Assembly: GCA_026874595.1 (NCBI GenBank) | Contig: CM049313.1 | Coordinates: 70,362,659-70,426,658, forward strand | Direction: 5' to 3' | Origin: Sipunculus nudus | Lineage: Eukaryota; Annelida; Sipuncula; Golfingiida; Sipunculidae | DNA: 64,000 nt | Shown: one piece after another, positions 34,222-44,948 of the stretch | How positions within the stretch are numbered: the first letter of the stretch is position 1 | Layout: every line of letters begins with the position of its first letter | The notes under the pieces: generated by a model | What the model was told of the DNA's origin: nothing | Databases searched by the model: none | The model's input: the letters and a program-made list of their open reading frames with translations, nothing else | Made by a program: the position numbers and the translations under genes

Positions 34222-35432
34222 GGATACCAGTCGATTCGTCACCACAGTAATTTCGTCACCAATTTACATGCGGTACAAAATGGTCAATTCGTCATCAATA
34301 TTTTGTATGATAAAATGTAATCTATTACAATTAAAATTAAAACACACAATGATACCTATACTAAAAAGTTTGTTTGGTCATTTGTGGCACAATTTAGGGT
34401 AGTACTTTCAAAACGATTTTTTTTGTCACCCTGACAAATGGGGGGTAAACATCACAATTTATTTTTGCATGTCACACTAGTATAATGTACTAGTGTATAT
34501 AATATATTGTGTGTAATATATGAGTGTGACATACACTACTCCAAACATCACAAATGGATGTAAACATCACAAGCCAACAAGTCACCCCAGTCAGACCCCT
34601 CTTTCCTGAGATGCCATCACAAATGGATGCAAACATCACAAATGTATTGAAGGGGCATACACTACTCTCCTATACACACCAAACATCACAAACGGATGTA
34701 ATTTAATAAATTTGTGATGTTTGCATCCATTTGTGATGGCATCTTAGGGAAGAGGGGTCTGACTAGGGTGACTAATACAAGATACCCGAGTACAAGATGA
34801 GCATATATTACACACAATATATTATATATATATGAAATATGAAAATAAATTGTGATGTTTACCCCCCATTTGTCAGGGTGACAAAAAAAATTGTTTTGAA
34901 AGTACTACCCTAAATCGTGCCTGGTATATGTTTGGTTGTTGATTCTTTTAATTAACGGCTCAATATACACCATGCAAGGAGTGGATTACATATAAATACA
35001 AACATTGTGCAGCATGGCCAACTGGCCGCAAATGGTATTCAGGGCTATTTACGTCACTGCTCACCGCAAATGATTCCCTCACGGCAGCCCGCTTGAAATG
35101 TTCTTTTATTTCACACACGCAGGTGTTTTCGTTAAATAAAATCCACGTCCACAATTGACACAGAGAAACAAGTCACCAAAAGAACATTCTAAAATCTTAA
35201 ACAGCCTTTGCAGAGTATAAAAGTTTTTTTTTTTTTTGTAGTAACTATTTTCCCAGCCATATTTCATTCTTCTGTCAATCAATATTCTGTTCATCTGTCA
35301 TTCCCTATGCATTTAAATTGCTGATTTTAAGAACGTGCCCGGCCAAGTCCAGCCTGATGCATTTTGACGGTCACTTCGTCACCAATTTCCTTTGGTGACG
35401 AAATGACTGTGGTGACGAAACGACTGGTACCC
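34222..35432. mobile_element. TIR element in LTR-B with 8-bp duplication AGCCTGTG
   Basis: The ends are inverted repeats of about 43 bp: GGATACCAGTCGATTCGTC at the left and, reverse-complemented, GGGTACCAGTCGTTTCGTC at the right, both continuing with ACCACAGT.ATTTCGTCACCAA. The 8-bp duplication AGCCTGTG is at 34214-34221 and 35433-35440. No transposase; small minus-strand frames (34960-35294) are of unknown origin. The 8-bp duplication fits hAT, and Mutator-like elements with long TIRs are an alternative. Confidence 0.88.
34386..34921. repeat. 536-bp imperfect hairpin inside the TIR element
   Basis: Outer arms 34386-34468 and 34838-34921 are about 83 bp with about two mismatches in the compared part. 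Inner parts also pair: CATCACAAATGGATG with CATCCATTTGTGATG, and GTCAGACCCCTCTTTCC with GGGAAGAGGGGTCTGAC. Could be an inserted foldback or the element's own structure; a transcript would be long double-stranded RNA. Confidence 0.85.
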
Positions 35433-35440
35433 AGCCTGTG

Positions 35441-35674
35441 AAGCCAATGGTGAAGTTTATAGTAACCGGCCACCCCTCAGATCTTTAGTAAAGCGTACAC
35501 CCGAAGCATACCCTCCGTATCAGTAGTAAAGCCTACACCTAATGCACTGACTGACAGTATACTGTTTTGGCATATGAGTAATAAGCATTCTAAATTCAGA
35601 CAGGATTTTGATCATTGGTGATGTTAAACTTAAACTCCTGTGTTGTTTTCTATTACCTGTGGGAAAACCTTACA
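35441..35674 (+). mobile_element. LTR-B 3' LTR, last piece
   Basis: AAGCCAATGGTGAAGTTTAT.. matches 25480-25716 of the 5' LTR with scattered differences, ending CTTACA instead of CCTACA. Followed by the second ATCC (35675-35678). Confidence 0.88.
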
Positions 35675-35678
35675 ATCC

Positions 35679-36123
35679 CAGTGTAGAAGGTGAAGCAGGA
35701 ATATGATGGGCAAACTAAGGTTCTGCACAGAAATTTGCTTTACCCATTAATAATTTACCCATTCCTGATTCAGGTTTTAAAACACCCTGTAGATTCACCT
35801 TAATCCCCCCCCCCCCCCCCCCCCCGAAAGTGAATCTGAAGACACTTCTGATGAGGAGGCATATTTGGTTTCTGTGCCCATACCAAGGGTTATTCCAACA
35901 GAACCACAAGTTCATCTAGGTAATATGCCTGATAATGATAAACTAAGGAGCAGTTGTGGTAGCCATCCTGATCAAGATGCCTCGCTTAATGATACTGAAA
36001 TGTTTTCCAGTACAACTGACGATGAGTCCTCATATCAGTCCAAAAAACTCCAACCAAACTCACCCCTCACTGTTGCGTAGGTCTCAAAGAGCACGTCGTC
36101 CTCCAGATCGGTATACACCTTGA
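35679..36123 (+). pseudogene. Gypsy-3 pol C-terminal tail
   Basis: Continues the pol frame broken at 25282: residues of the type PV(stop)KVKQE are seen across the junction. It runs through an acidic stretch with a C-run expansion (about 35808-35825) to the typical basic end RRSQRARRPPDRYTP, stopping at 36121-36123. A polypurine tract (36177-36188) and the LTR follow. Confidence 0.8.
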
Positions 36124-36176
36124 AAAATTAGCGTACCACAATTTATTAGATAAATGTCGAGGACGACAACTTTTCC

Positions 36177-36188
36177 GGAGGGGGAGGA
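36177..36188 (+). other. Gypsy-3 polypurine tract
   Basis: GGAGGGGGAGGA immediately precedes TGTAACCG, very like the Gypsy-1 tract before TGTAACTG. Confidence 0.8.
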
Positions 36189-37192
36189 TGTAACCGTTTA
36201 TTCAATCTAGACACCTTATCTTTTTTGTACCCTTTATATATTACCAATCATAGACTCTATTATTATTATTATTTAATGAACAATGGCCATATCACTGGCC
36301 ATTTAGTTGTTTCGCTGGTCATTCTTGCTTGCAAACCAGTTCCACTGCCGGGACCTGTTTTCGTTATCATGAACTATTGTAATAAACGGGTGTAATAGAG
36401 CGGAAAGTTGTGGTCACAGCGAATGCTCAGGACGAACTGTCAAGGGGTTTCAGACCATCGCTGACTCTCTGTGTAGGCAGTTCATCTACAGATATTTCTT
36501 ATGTTCAGGTATAGGCCTTTTTCCTGAGTATCTTTCCAAGTCATAAGATAAGACGAAAGGTTGATTTATTATTCAATAAGTAGTCCTTACTATTCTAAGA
36601 AAGATCATATACTAATGTTATGCTGCTTCTGTAAATGTTTAGAAATGAAGTATTTTAATTGAAGGAATTACTGTTGGAATTACTTGGTCATAAAAAGTTC
36701 AAATACCTATGTATATTTCTCTCCGGGTAGGCAGTTCATCTACATATATTTCTTATGTTCAGGTATAGGCCTTTTTCCTGAGTATCTTTCCAAGTCATAA
36801 GTTAAGACGAAAGGTTGATTTATTATTCAATAAGTAGTCCTTACTATTCTAAGAAAGATCATATACTAATGTTATGCTGCTTCTGTAAATGTTTAGAAAT
36901 GAAGAATTTATTTGAAGAAATTACTGTTGGAATTACTTGGGTCATAAAACGTTCAAATACCTACATATATTTCTTGTTAAACTTGTCTATATAAAGAGAC
37001 CAGCGCTGACTCTCCGGGTAGGCAGTTCGTCTACAGATATTTCTTATGTTCAGTTTCAGAGACAAGAAGCCTGAATATACTACACCCGCACTGTATAAAT
37101 AAACGTCATGTACAACAACTTGGTTTCACTCTTCAATAAACGAATTAGACAAGAAAGTGGACCCGAATGCAGAGGAACAGACTGACCACTGT

Positions 37193-37196
<4 letters not shown>
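36189..37196 (+). mobile_element. Gypsy-3 3' LTR, 1008 bp, with internal duplication
   Basis: Starts TGTAACCG and ends CTGTTACA (inverted TGTAAC/GTTACA). A TATA box (TATATAAAG, 36988-36996) and poly(A) signals AATAAA (37098-37103, 37135-37140) are present. A 255-bp block starting GTAGGCAGTTC at about 36472 is repeated at about 36727, and its first part again at about 37018. The following (TA)n obscures the right target duplication. Confidence 0.82.

Positions 37197-37272
<76 letters not shown>
37197..37272. repeat. (TA)n microsatellite
   Basis: About 75 bases of near-pure TA directly after the Gypsy-3 LTR. Confidence 0.95.
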
Positions 37273-37980
37273 CATGCCCCTAATGTCTCAGTATTATAGA
37301 GTATAAAGCACACTCACTGAATATCTTTGAACAAGAATTACTGGTAATATATAGACTTGCTTATTTATAACTGAAATAGAATGAAAATATTTTGGTGACT
37401 TTTTTCCCCAGAATACTTATACTCGGGGAGTGGAAATAAGGCCTGCCATTAAGTTTTCACAGTCTAGTGGCGGATCCATTGGGGGGGGGGGTCCCCCTCC
37501 TTTTTTAGTAAATAAATTTATATGAAGAGCTAAAATGTTCAACAGGGGTGCGTATAATATAGAGTGGCCCCACCACTGGATTAATTTGGGGGGCTACCTC
37601 CATGTCCCTTGCATGCACCCAGCAATGGCTCACATTCATAGACATCCATCCAGTTCAGAGGGACTCACCACAGCCACCATCCTGGGGTGGCGGTCGGGGC
37701 ACTATTGGGATGGTTGACAATAACAGTGACAATGCTGTTAAGCATAGCACCAGTGACATAGCTCCTGTTATGTATATCGCATTATAATGGCCTAAGTGAC
37801 GCCTCGCGGGGACCAGCAAACCTGCTGAGTACTCCATTGCCCTGATTAATTTTTTTTTGCGGCCAGGTTTTGGAGTTAGAATAAAAAGGGGTAAAATAAT
37901 TACAATTTGATTTTATTTTCACATGATGAACAGTTGTTTTCTGCAAATATGATCTGAAATTTGAAAGGTATTGATAAAAC
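37273..37980. other. Unassigned intergenic sequence
   Basis: Includes a G-run/C-run foldback GGGGGGGGGGTCCCCC (about 37481). Short frames at 37535-37837 overlap on both strands and have no recognisable domains. Confidence 0.45.
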
Positions 37981-39374
37981 AGAATAGCTTTTATTCAAGT
38001 TTTCATACACCATGTCAAGGGTAAGAATCTCTCTCAAGGTTATACAAATGATTCCAGTTTGGTGAATTTTGGCCGAGTTTCAGGAAGCTGAACTTTTGTT
38101 GAGGATACTAAGCTTACTATATCAGAAACTGCTGGAACTATCTACACCAAATTTTATGCATATGTTGATCACATGACTCATGTATGAATTTTAGGTATTG
38201 GTGGTGCCACCTGCATCAACCTTTTTTGTTTTTGTATGAGGGTTATCAGTCATCAGTATCGTTACAGTAACCCATAATATCTCAGGAATAGTGGGAGCTA
38301 GCATCCCAAAATTTTATGTAAAAATCTGTCACATACTAAATGTTGTGAGATTGAGTGTTTCGCAGTGCCACCTGTATTAACTTACATTTTATGGGGAAGA
38401 AGCTTAAAAAATTGAAAATCTTCTTCTCTGAATTCATTCAACCCAATTGTTCAATATTTCACTGAAATAATCCATGAGATGAGCTCTCGCAAGTTTGTTC
38501 AAATGGTTTGGGTTTGATGAATTTTGCCTGAGTTTGGCTGAGAGGAATTCGAATTTAATCATTTGGCCAAGTAAGCACACTGACATAACGATCTCAGAAA
38601 TATACAGGAGCTAGCATCACCAAGTTTTGTGCAAATGTTGGTCACCAATATATCGACCTGTTTTTTACAGACAAAAACCTCATAATTTTGGTCTCTCCCA
38701 ATTAAGAAATGTTTTATATAGAAAATGTCAAGCTGAATCATTAATTTTTCAAAAAAAAAATTAAAGGGAACTAGAGTAGGGTTCTTTCGATTGTGTAAGG
38801 AAAGATTGGATTTGTTGAATTTTGGTAGAGTCATAGAAACCGAGGTCGAGGCCATGAGTAAACCTAATTCAAACTTAGCACTGCAATAGTCTTTTTATAA
38901 CTTTGGCAGACTGCCACCTACATTGACTTTTACACAGTGTATGTGCCTTCTTATTTCTCAGGAAGGATTTGATACATCAGCCTGAAATTGTGCATATTTA
39001 AACATAACAGATAGCTTTGTTTATAGAAGATTGGTGGCGCCACCTACAAACATTTTTGCACAGTGTATGTCCCTGCTTATGTCTCAGGAGGGGTTTCATA
39101 TATAAGCCTGAAATTGGACATATGTATAGATCTCAGATAGCTTAGTCATATACAAGACTTGTGGTGCCACCTAAAATAATTTTTGTGGTGTGACATCCAT
39201 GTCAGTATTTCAACAGTGGTGTTTGTGTAATTGGTACTTGTTCCAAATGTTTAGTATTTAAATTGTTCATTTACATTAAACATGAACTTGAAAAGTAATG
39301 GTCCAGCATTGAAGCATTATACCTAATGTAAATGCTATTGCACAGGTCCGCATTAGACCTGTGGGCCTTGTTTC
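37981..39374 (+). repeat. Family C repeat, composite copy C4
   Basis: Contains GGTGGTGCCACC/GGTGGCGCCACC-type cores (38198, 39030, about 39153) with TCTCAGGAATAG and GGAGCTAGCAT phrases as in 55.2-57 kb. It ends CACAGGTCCGCATTAGACC..GGGCCTTGTTT, the family C 3' terminus. A 5' terminus was not recognised. Confidence 0.6.
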
Positions 39375-39636
39375 AAAACATAAACAATATATGCATCCTC
39401 CGAGTAACCTATATGTACACTGTGTATATAAAAGTTACTTGGAGGATGCATATATGGAAAATGATTCGAAAAACTACTGATTTATTCTGAATTGACACTT
39501 CAGGTGCCTGTGGTTACCTCCATATACTGTAGTACTTATTAAAAGTTTTACCTTCAAGTCTAAAGTCTTCTCAATTCATATTAGGTCATCACATATAGTC
39601 TATTATGTTCGTGCCCAAGAATCATTTGTTTCGAGA

Positions 39637-39637
<1 letters not shown>

Positions 39638-39689
<52 letters not shown>
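39638..39689. repeat. (TA)n microsatellite just upstream of the GNAT exon
   Basis: About 50 bases of TA in the presumed upstream intron, about 50 bases before the splice acceptor. Confidence 0.95.
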
Positions 39690-39691
<2 letters not shown>

Positions 39692-39755
39692 TCTGTCATT
39701 AACATTTCAAATACCGTCATATTACAAATCTTGTTTTACAGCAACAGATGACAAA

Positions 39756-40364
39756 ATGACAACTCAGCAACTCAAGAGACTCGCAAAAGATAGTCTGTCA
39801 TCATTGGTTCCATTTGTGCTCCGTGGAAAATGTGGGACAGAGTTAGTAGCAGATTGGATAACAGAAGCACAGATACCCTCAGTGTACAAAATCTTGCGAC
39901 ACATCATAGAAGGAGGCAAATCGGCTGTATCACAAACAGAATTTGAAACTGAAGACACTTTCCGTCACTTCCTAGCTCAGACAACTGTGGCTTTATCTGT
40001 GACTGACTCTAGCCAGAATAAAGTGGTAGGGTTTCTAAATGTGTCGCCGCAGAGGTTTTGTCGAAGTGCTGTTCCTGCATTAAGCCGGGGATATACAATA
40101 TTGGATCCGACATGTACTGTAAAGAACATATTCCCAGATTTCTACCGGCTGTTGCTGGCTGGGGGCATGGCTTCAGGTTCCATGGGCAAAATGTCGGTGA
40201 TCCCACAGGGATACATAACAGCCAACACTCTCACAAAATATAGCGGCTGCTTCACTTGTAGTACGATTCCCTGGGGGGTCCACCTACAGCAGTCAGGATG
40301 GGTGGATGATGTCCTGATTTACGTGGATTACACACGACAGTTTCCCCACCTGCCTTGTGCTATG
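39756..40364 (+). CDS. Tandem-GNAT acetyltransferase-like protein, first coding exon
   Basis: A splice acceptor (TTGTTTTACAG, ending 39741) precedes the exon. The ATG at 39756 (MTTQQLKRL) is the likely start, so a 5' non-coding exon probably lies upstream. 203 codons end in phase 0 at ATG|GTAAGG (donor 40365). The encoded half has a degenerate GNAT-like domain: VVGFLNVSP (about residues 92-100), then GYTILDP and the C-terminal pattern IPWGVHLQQSGWVDDVLIYVDY. That pattern resembles the end of the second domain (IPRSAYVTQQGWTDAAILY). The Q/RxxGxG acetyl-CoA motif is not evident here, so this half may be non-catalytic. Substrate unknown. Confidence 0.8.
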
Positions 40365-41029
40365 GTAAGGGGGCATCAGCAGATATTTCACATATACCCA
40401 TATCACACATTACATAACAATCTTAGTTAGAAAGGCATTCGGGGGAAAAGGTGGCATTCCATATACATGTGCATATGCAGTATGTATGTGTAGCATATGC
40501 CTATGCAATTTGGAATTACATGTTTTATTCTCTCAGAGTGATTCCATGTATGTGTTTAATATGTATGCATATGTAGCACGTTTCCGTTACTCAGGGTAAT
40601 GCATGGTAATGGTGAGGGAAATTCCAAACTTCGGACATCCATGATAGGGTATTCCAATCACAGATAATTTTTATAGGCATGCAGCTCTATACTATTGGCC
40701 CAATTTTCGCTGCCTAGTTACGTACCGCATAAGCATACATATTAATGGAATCACAGATCATGTCCGATTTCTAGCTGCTACACATACATACTGCATATAC
40801 ATGTGTGACCTTGATGCATTTTTTCAAGGTCACAACAGGGATTATGCTAAAATGAAATTAGCTAGGCAATAACTCAAAAAGAATTTGTGGTACAGTCACC
40901 AAACCTACAGTTTAGATGCATCTTATCAAGGGCTATGCTAAGTTCGAATATGGATGACCTTGACGCATTTTTCAAGGTCACAGAGGCGATAACGCTGAAA
41001 TGATGTTAACTTTAATATATCACTGAAGG

Positions 41030-42010
41030 ATGCATGGATTGGTCCAAAAATCAAATTGACATAAGATCTTTGATAGCATTGTTTTCTGCAGAAGACAAGT
41101 GGCACCACCTAATGTTGTTTTTTTGCCAAAATGATGTTTAAACGGAAAAACTTTGTAAGAATTTGAGGTACAGTCACCAAACCAACAAGTTTGATGCATA
41201 TCTAAAAAATTCTTCCCTGGATTGATCAAAAAATCAACTTGAACGAAGATCTAGGACAGTGTTGTCGGGTACGAGAAACTGGTGGCGCTACCTGTTATCC
41301 TTTTTCTTGTTTTTGTGCCGTTTAATACCCCATCATTGGCCCTTTATAGTACCGGTACTGTGAGCATTATAAGTTAAATACTAATGGACAGATTTCTTTC
41401 ATATTATGCATATACATAGAAATCGATTAAGGGAATGACGTATGTATAAATTGGGGTCATGACCTTTCCGATGAGAGTGACCTTGACCTTAAATATTGTC
41501 ATATATGGTGAAAATCACACAAAATCATTAATATCTCAATAAGGGATGCATGGATTGGTCCAAAAATCAACTTGACCGAAGATCTTGGATAGTGTTGTCA
41601 TGTACGGGAAACTGATGGCGCCACCTGTTATTCTTTTGCTTGTTTTCATGCCGTTTAATACCCCCGTCATTGCCATTTAACAGTACTGCGTGCATTATGA
41701 GTCAAAAACTAATGGACAGATTTCTTTCATATTATGCATATACATAGACATGGATTATGGGATGATGTATATTTAAATTGGGGTCATGACCTTTGCTATG
41801 AGAGTGGCCTTGACCTTGAATATTGCCATATATGGTGAAAATCACACAAAATCATATATATCTCAATAAGGGATGCATGGATTGGTCAAAAATCAAACTG
41901 ACTGAAGATCTTGGATAGTTTTGTCTTCTGCAGAAGACAGGTGGTGCCACCTTCTATCCTTTTCATGTTTTCGCGCTTCTAAATACCCCATCATTGCTAC
42001 TTGACAGTAC
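41030..42010 (+). repeat. About 330-bp satellite array in the GNAT intron, about three units
   Basis: The phrase ATGGATTGGTCCAAAAATCAA with GAAGATCTTGGATAGT recurs at about 41036, 41217, 41550 and 41877 (last two spacings 333 and 327). Each is followed by a GGTGGCGCCACC variant (41099, 41281, 41616, 41941). Confidence 0.8.
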
Positions 42011-42160
42011 TGAGCATTATGGGTCTAAAACTAAAGGACAGATTGGGCTGAAAATCTGCATGTCCATTGATCTTGGATGCCTCCATTTTTTTTTTCATTT
42101 TTTGGTGGAGGTAACCGCCTCCATTTTTTTAATGCTGACTGGACTAAGTCTTAGTACTCA

Positions 42161-42823
42161 GCTGACTAAGTATGTACATCTGCAGAGTTTTCAGTCTATT
42201 TCGGTTTGGTAACTTGACAGGGCGGTAGCACTCGCTTCCTATCATTTTTATATTCTGGTGTCACCCAGGCCCAGTGTCTACCGCACCTGTGGGTCCTTGG
42301 TGTGTAATCATCCCCATTGCTGGGTCATAACACCGAGGAACCCCCCAAAGACGCACTCGTATGTGAGTGATACACGGCTGTAGGGCACACCCTTCCCATT
42401 CAGCCTGCAGAGCGCTCACCCTGGGTGGGGGCCGACTGTGAAAAACCTCACTGCCTCGGCTGACTAAGTATGTACATCTGCAGAGTTTGCAGTCTATTTC
42501 GGTTTGGTAACTTGACAGGGCGGTAGCACTCGCTTCCTATCATTTTTATATTCTGGTGTCACCCAGGCCCAGTGTCTACCGCACCTGTGGGTCCTTGGTG
42601 TGTAATCATCCCCATTGCTGGGTCATAACACCGAGGAACCCCCCAAAGACGCACTCGTATGTGAGTGATACACGGCTGTAGGGCACACCCTTCCCATTCA
42701 GCCTGCAGAGCGCTCACCCTGGGTGGGGGCCGACTGTGAAAAACCTCACCGCCTCGGCTGAGATTCGAACCAACGATCTCCCGGCTTTGAGTCCTGCGCT
42801 CTACCCCTGAGCCACAGAAACCG
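42161..42823 (-). mobile_element. tRNA-derived SINE with tandemly duplicated body
   Basis: On the minus strand the head (42823-42757) has a pol III A box (TGGCTCAGGGGTAGAGC) and B box (GGTTCGAATCT). The anticodon-loop position reads CTCAAAG (CAA, Leu-like, tentative). The 298-bp body follows twice (42756-42459 and 42458-42161) with only a few differences, each starting GCCGAGGC.GTGAGG and ending CTTAGTCA. The element interrupts a family B unit. The 127-codon minus-strand frame inside it is not a gene. Confidence 0.85.
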
Positions 42824-43428
42824 GTGGATACCTCCATCCATACGTTTGCTTTCAATAAAAATTGCTCATATATCCGAAGTGGTTCAAGGTATTGGTATTG
42901 GTGTGAAATTATTCGCTGCTGAAGATGGGGGCTTATTCTCAAAGGGGGGGGGGGATTAATTGAATGGGGATACTATGGGGATACCAAGAAATGTCTAGTT
43001 TATTTTATGTTTGACTAAATATTTATAAATTTACATGTACATGATACATGAACTAGTAGGTATATACTGTCCTGAATAAGCAAGTGTGGTCATTTCACGT
43101 GACAGACTTGTAAATACTATAATTCACCAATATGGGTGTGGCACCCCAGAATGCTATTGTGCATTCTCCTCTGCCAATAAGGGTCCAATCACTGCTACAC
43201 TTTCCTGCACATATGGTCGATTTCTCTCTTCAAATTTCCTCAGAGTATCGTCTACTCATATTTATGTGCCCTAGTCAAACCATGACTTATATGTTAATAT
43301 GCTGTCATCTTTTGTACAGTCGAAAAACCTGGATATTGCAAGTACCTCTTGGTTGCAATATACATATTTTAAAATACTGGCATACATCATGTCCTCTTAA
43401 AATATATGTATGTATTTGAATTTTGCAG

Positions 43429-44097
43429 CTTAGTGAACAAGAGGTCATTTCACGGGTGTTGACAAGTAAATGGATCCCAGACAACAGAACAGTAGCATTT
43501 GAAATCAGTCTGGATCTGACTGTTACCCCACCAGGTGCCGCCAGTGCTCATATCCGTCCAGCAAAAACAGGAGATGTAGAAGAGATTTACAGCATGTTTT
43601 CCTCTGCAGCACAGGTGGCAGATGGATTTGGAGTGGACGAGTTTCCATCTTTTGATATATTTAAAGAGAGATATTTATCAGGTAGGGCCCTCCATGTCGT
43701 AGAAGATGAGAAATCAAAATCTCTCATGGGTGCAGTGGTTATTGGACCTTCACATCTGACACGTGGTAACCCAAGGACTGCAATGATGCACATCTGCCTG
43801 TTACCTAGTTACCAAGGTCAAGGTTATGGTGAGGTCATAGAGAAAGCAGTAGCAGATTTTTTCAGTGATCATGGTTACACTGGGATACTGACGGACATGT
43901 TGCTCACAGACTCTAACGTATACAGATTTGCCTCTAAAGCTGGTTATGTTAACATCGGAAGCATTCCTAGAAGTGCTTACGTCACTCAGCAAGGCTGGAC
44001 TGATGCAGCCATTCTGTACAAAAGTTTCCATAAACCACTGACTAAAACCTGGGTCAAGGACTTCTCTAAGACACTTCCTAGTCAGGCATCTCTGTGA
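43429..44097 (+). CDS. Tandem-GNAT acetyltransferase-like protein, last coding exon
   Basis: The acceptor ATTTTGCAG ends at 43428; 222 codons follow in phase 0 to TGA at 44095-44097, giving a spliced protein of 425 residues. The second GNAT domain spans about residues 244-405. It has an N-terminal strand AHIRPAKTGDVEEIYSMF, a central strand SLMGAVVIGP, and MMHICLLPSYQGQGYGEVIEKAV with the acetyl-CoA loop Q332-x-x-G335-x-G337. DSNVYRFASKAGYVNIGSIPRSAYV follows. GNAT enzymes transfer acetyl from acetyl-CoA to an amine; the substrate cannot be told from sequence. No signal peptide or membrane segment is apparent. Confidence 0.88.
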   Translation, partial: LSEQEVISRVLTSKWIPDNRTVAFEISLDLTVTPPGAASAHIRPAKTGDVEEIYSMFSSAAQVADGFGVDEFPSFDIFKERYLSGRALHVVEDEKSKSLMGAVVIGPSHLTRGNPRTAMMHICLLPSYQGQGYGEVIEKAVADFFSDHGYTGILTDMLLTDSNVYRFASKAGYVNIGSIPRSAYVTQQGWTDAAILYKSFHKPLTKTWVKDFSKTLPSQASL

Positions 44098-44354
44098 TTT
44101 CCTCAGCGGTTTTCTCACTCCTTGTGATAAGTATTTATTTTAAAGTCGCAAATTGAGATATTTAGTTGAATCATTGATTAACTGTTACTGGTGCTAGATA
44201 AGCCTACAGAATCAACTCTATTAATGTGTATGTGTAATGTAGTAAAGGCAGCAAGTTCTAAAAAATGGCATGTTAAAGGGCTTAAATTATAAGTAAAACT
44301 TGTTAAACAAATATGTCATAAATGCTGAGGCATTACAAAGGCTTGATCTTTATC

Positions 44355-44948
44355 AACCCATCTAAACATGCTGACATGATGTGTGACAACCCATCCAAAC
44401 ATGCTGACATGATCTGTGACAACCCATCCAAAGATGCTGACATAATCTGTGACAACCCATCTAAACATGCTGACATGATCTGTGACAACCCATCTATACA
44501 TGCTGACATGATCTGTGACAACCCATCTATACATGCTGACATGATCTGTGACAACCCATCCAAACATGCTGACATAATCTGTGACAACCCATCTAAACAT
44601 GCTGACATGATCTGTGACAACCCATCTATACATGCTGACATGATCTGTGACAACCCATCTATACATGCTGACATGATCTGTGACAACCCATCCAAACATG
44701 CTGACATAATCTGTGACAACCCATCTAAACATGCTGACATAATCTGTGACAACCCATCTAAACATGCTGACATGATCTGTGACAACCCATCTAAACATGC
44801 TGACATGATCTGCGACGACCCATCTAAACATCCTGACATGATCTGTGACGACCCAGCTAATCATGCTGACATGATCTGTGACAACCCATCTTAACATGCT
44901 GATATGATCTGTGACAACCCATCTAAACATGCTGACATGATCTGTGAC
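44355..44948 (+). repeat. 33-bp minisatellite, 18 units, with higher-order pattern
   Basis: Exactly 18 units of the type AACCCATC(T/C)(A)AACATGCTGACATG.. fill 594 bases. Units 4-7 and 8-11 repeat the same variant order, a 132-bp higher-order unit. Since 33 is divisible by 3, one plus frame and two minus frames stay open (190, 217 and 168 codons) as 11-residue repeats. It starts about 260 bases past the GNAT stop codon, in its presumed 3' UTR. Confidence 0.95.

Larger units (their letters stand above)
40365..43428 (+). other. Intron of the GNAT gene (3064 bp)
   Basis: Starts GTAAGG and ends ATTTTGCAG, joining two phase-0 exons. It contains AAGGTCA-bearing repeats (40800-41000), the 330-bp satellite array (41030-42010), the SINE (42161-42823) and family B fragments. 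Bases 42838-43428 show no other feature beyond a G run (about 42943). Confidence 0.75.

Noticed and set aside
38559-38855. 98-codon minus-strand frame as a gene
   Set aside because: Lies within a family C repeat and has no recognisable domain.
42757-42823. A functional tRNA gene
   Set aside because: A and B boxes are present, but the acceptor stem does not close and the sequence runs into a SINE body.
42559-42942. 127-codon minus-strand frame
   Set aside because: It lies across the SINE body and tRNA head.
44355-44948. Regular array that might be taken for CRISPR
   Set aside because: Units are contiguous with no unique spacers, and the genome is eukaryotic.
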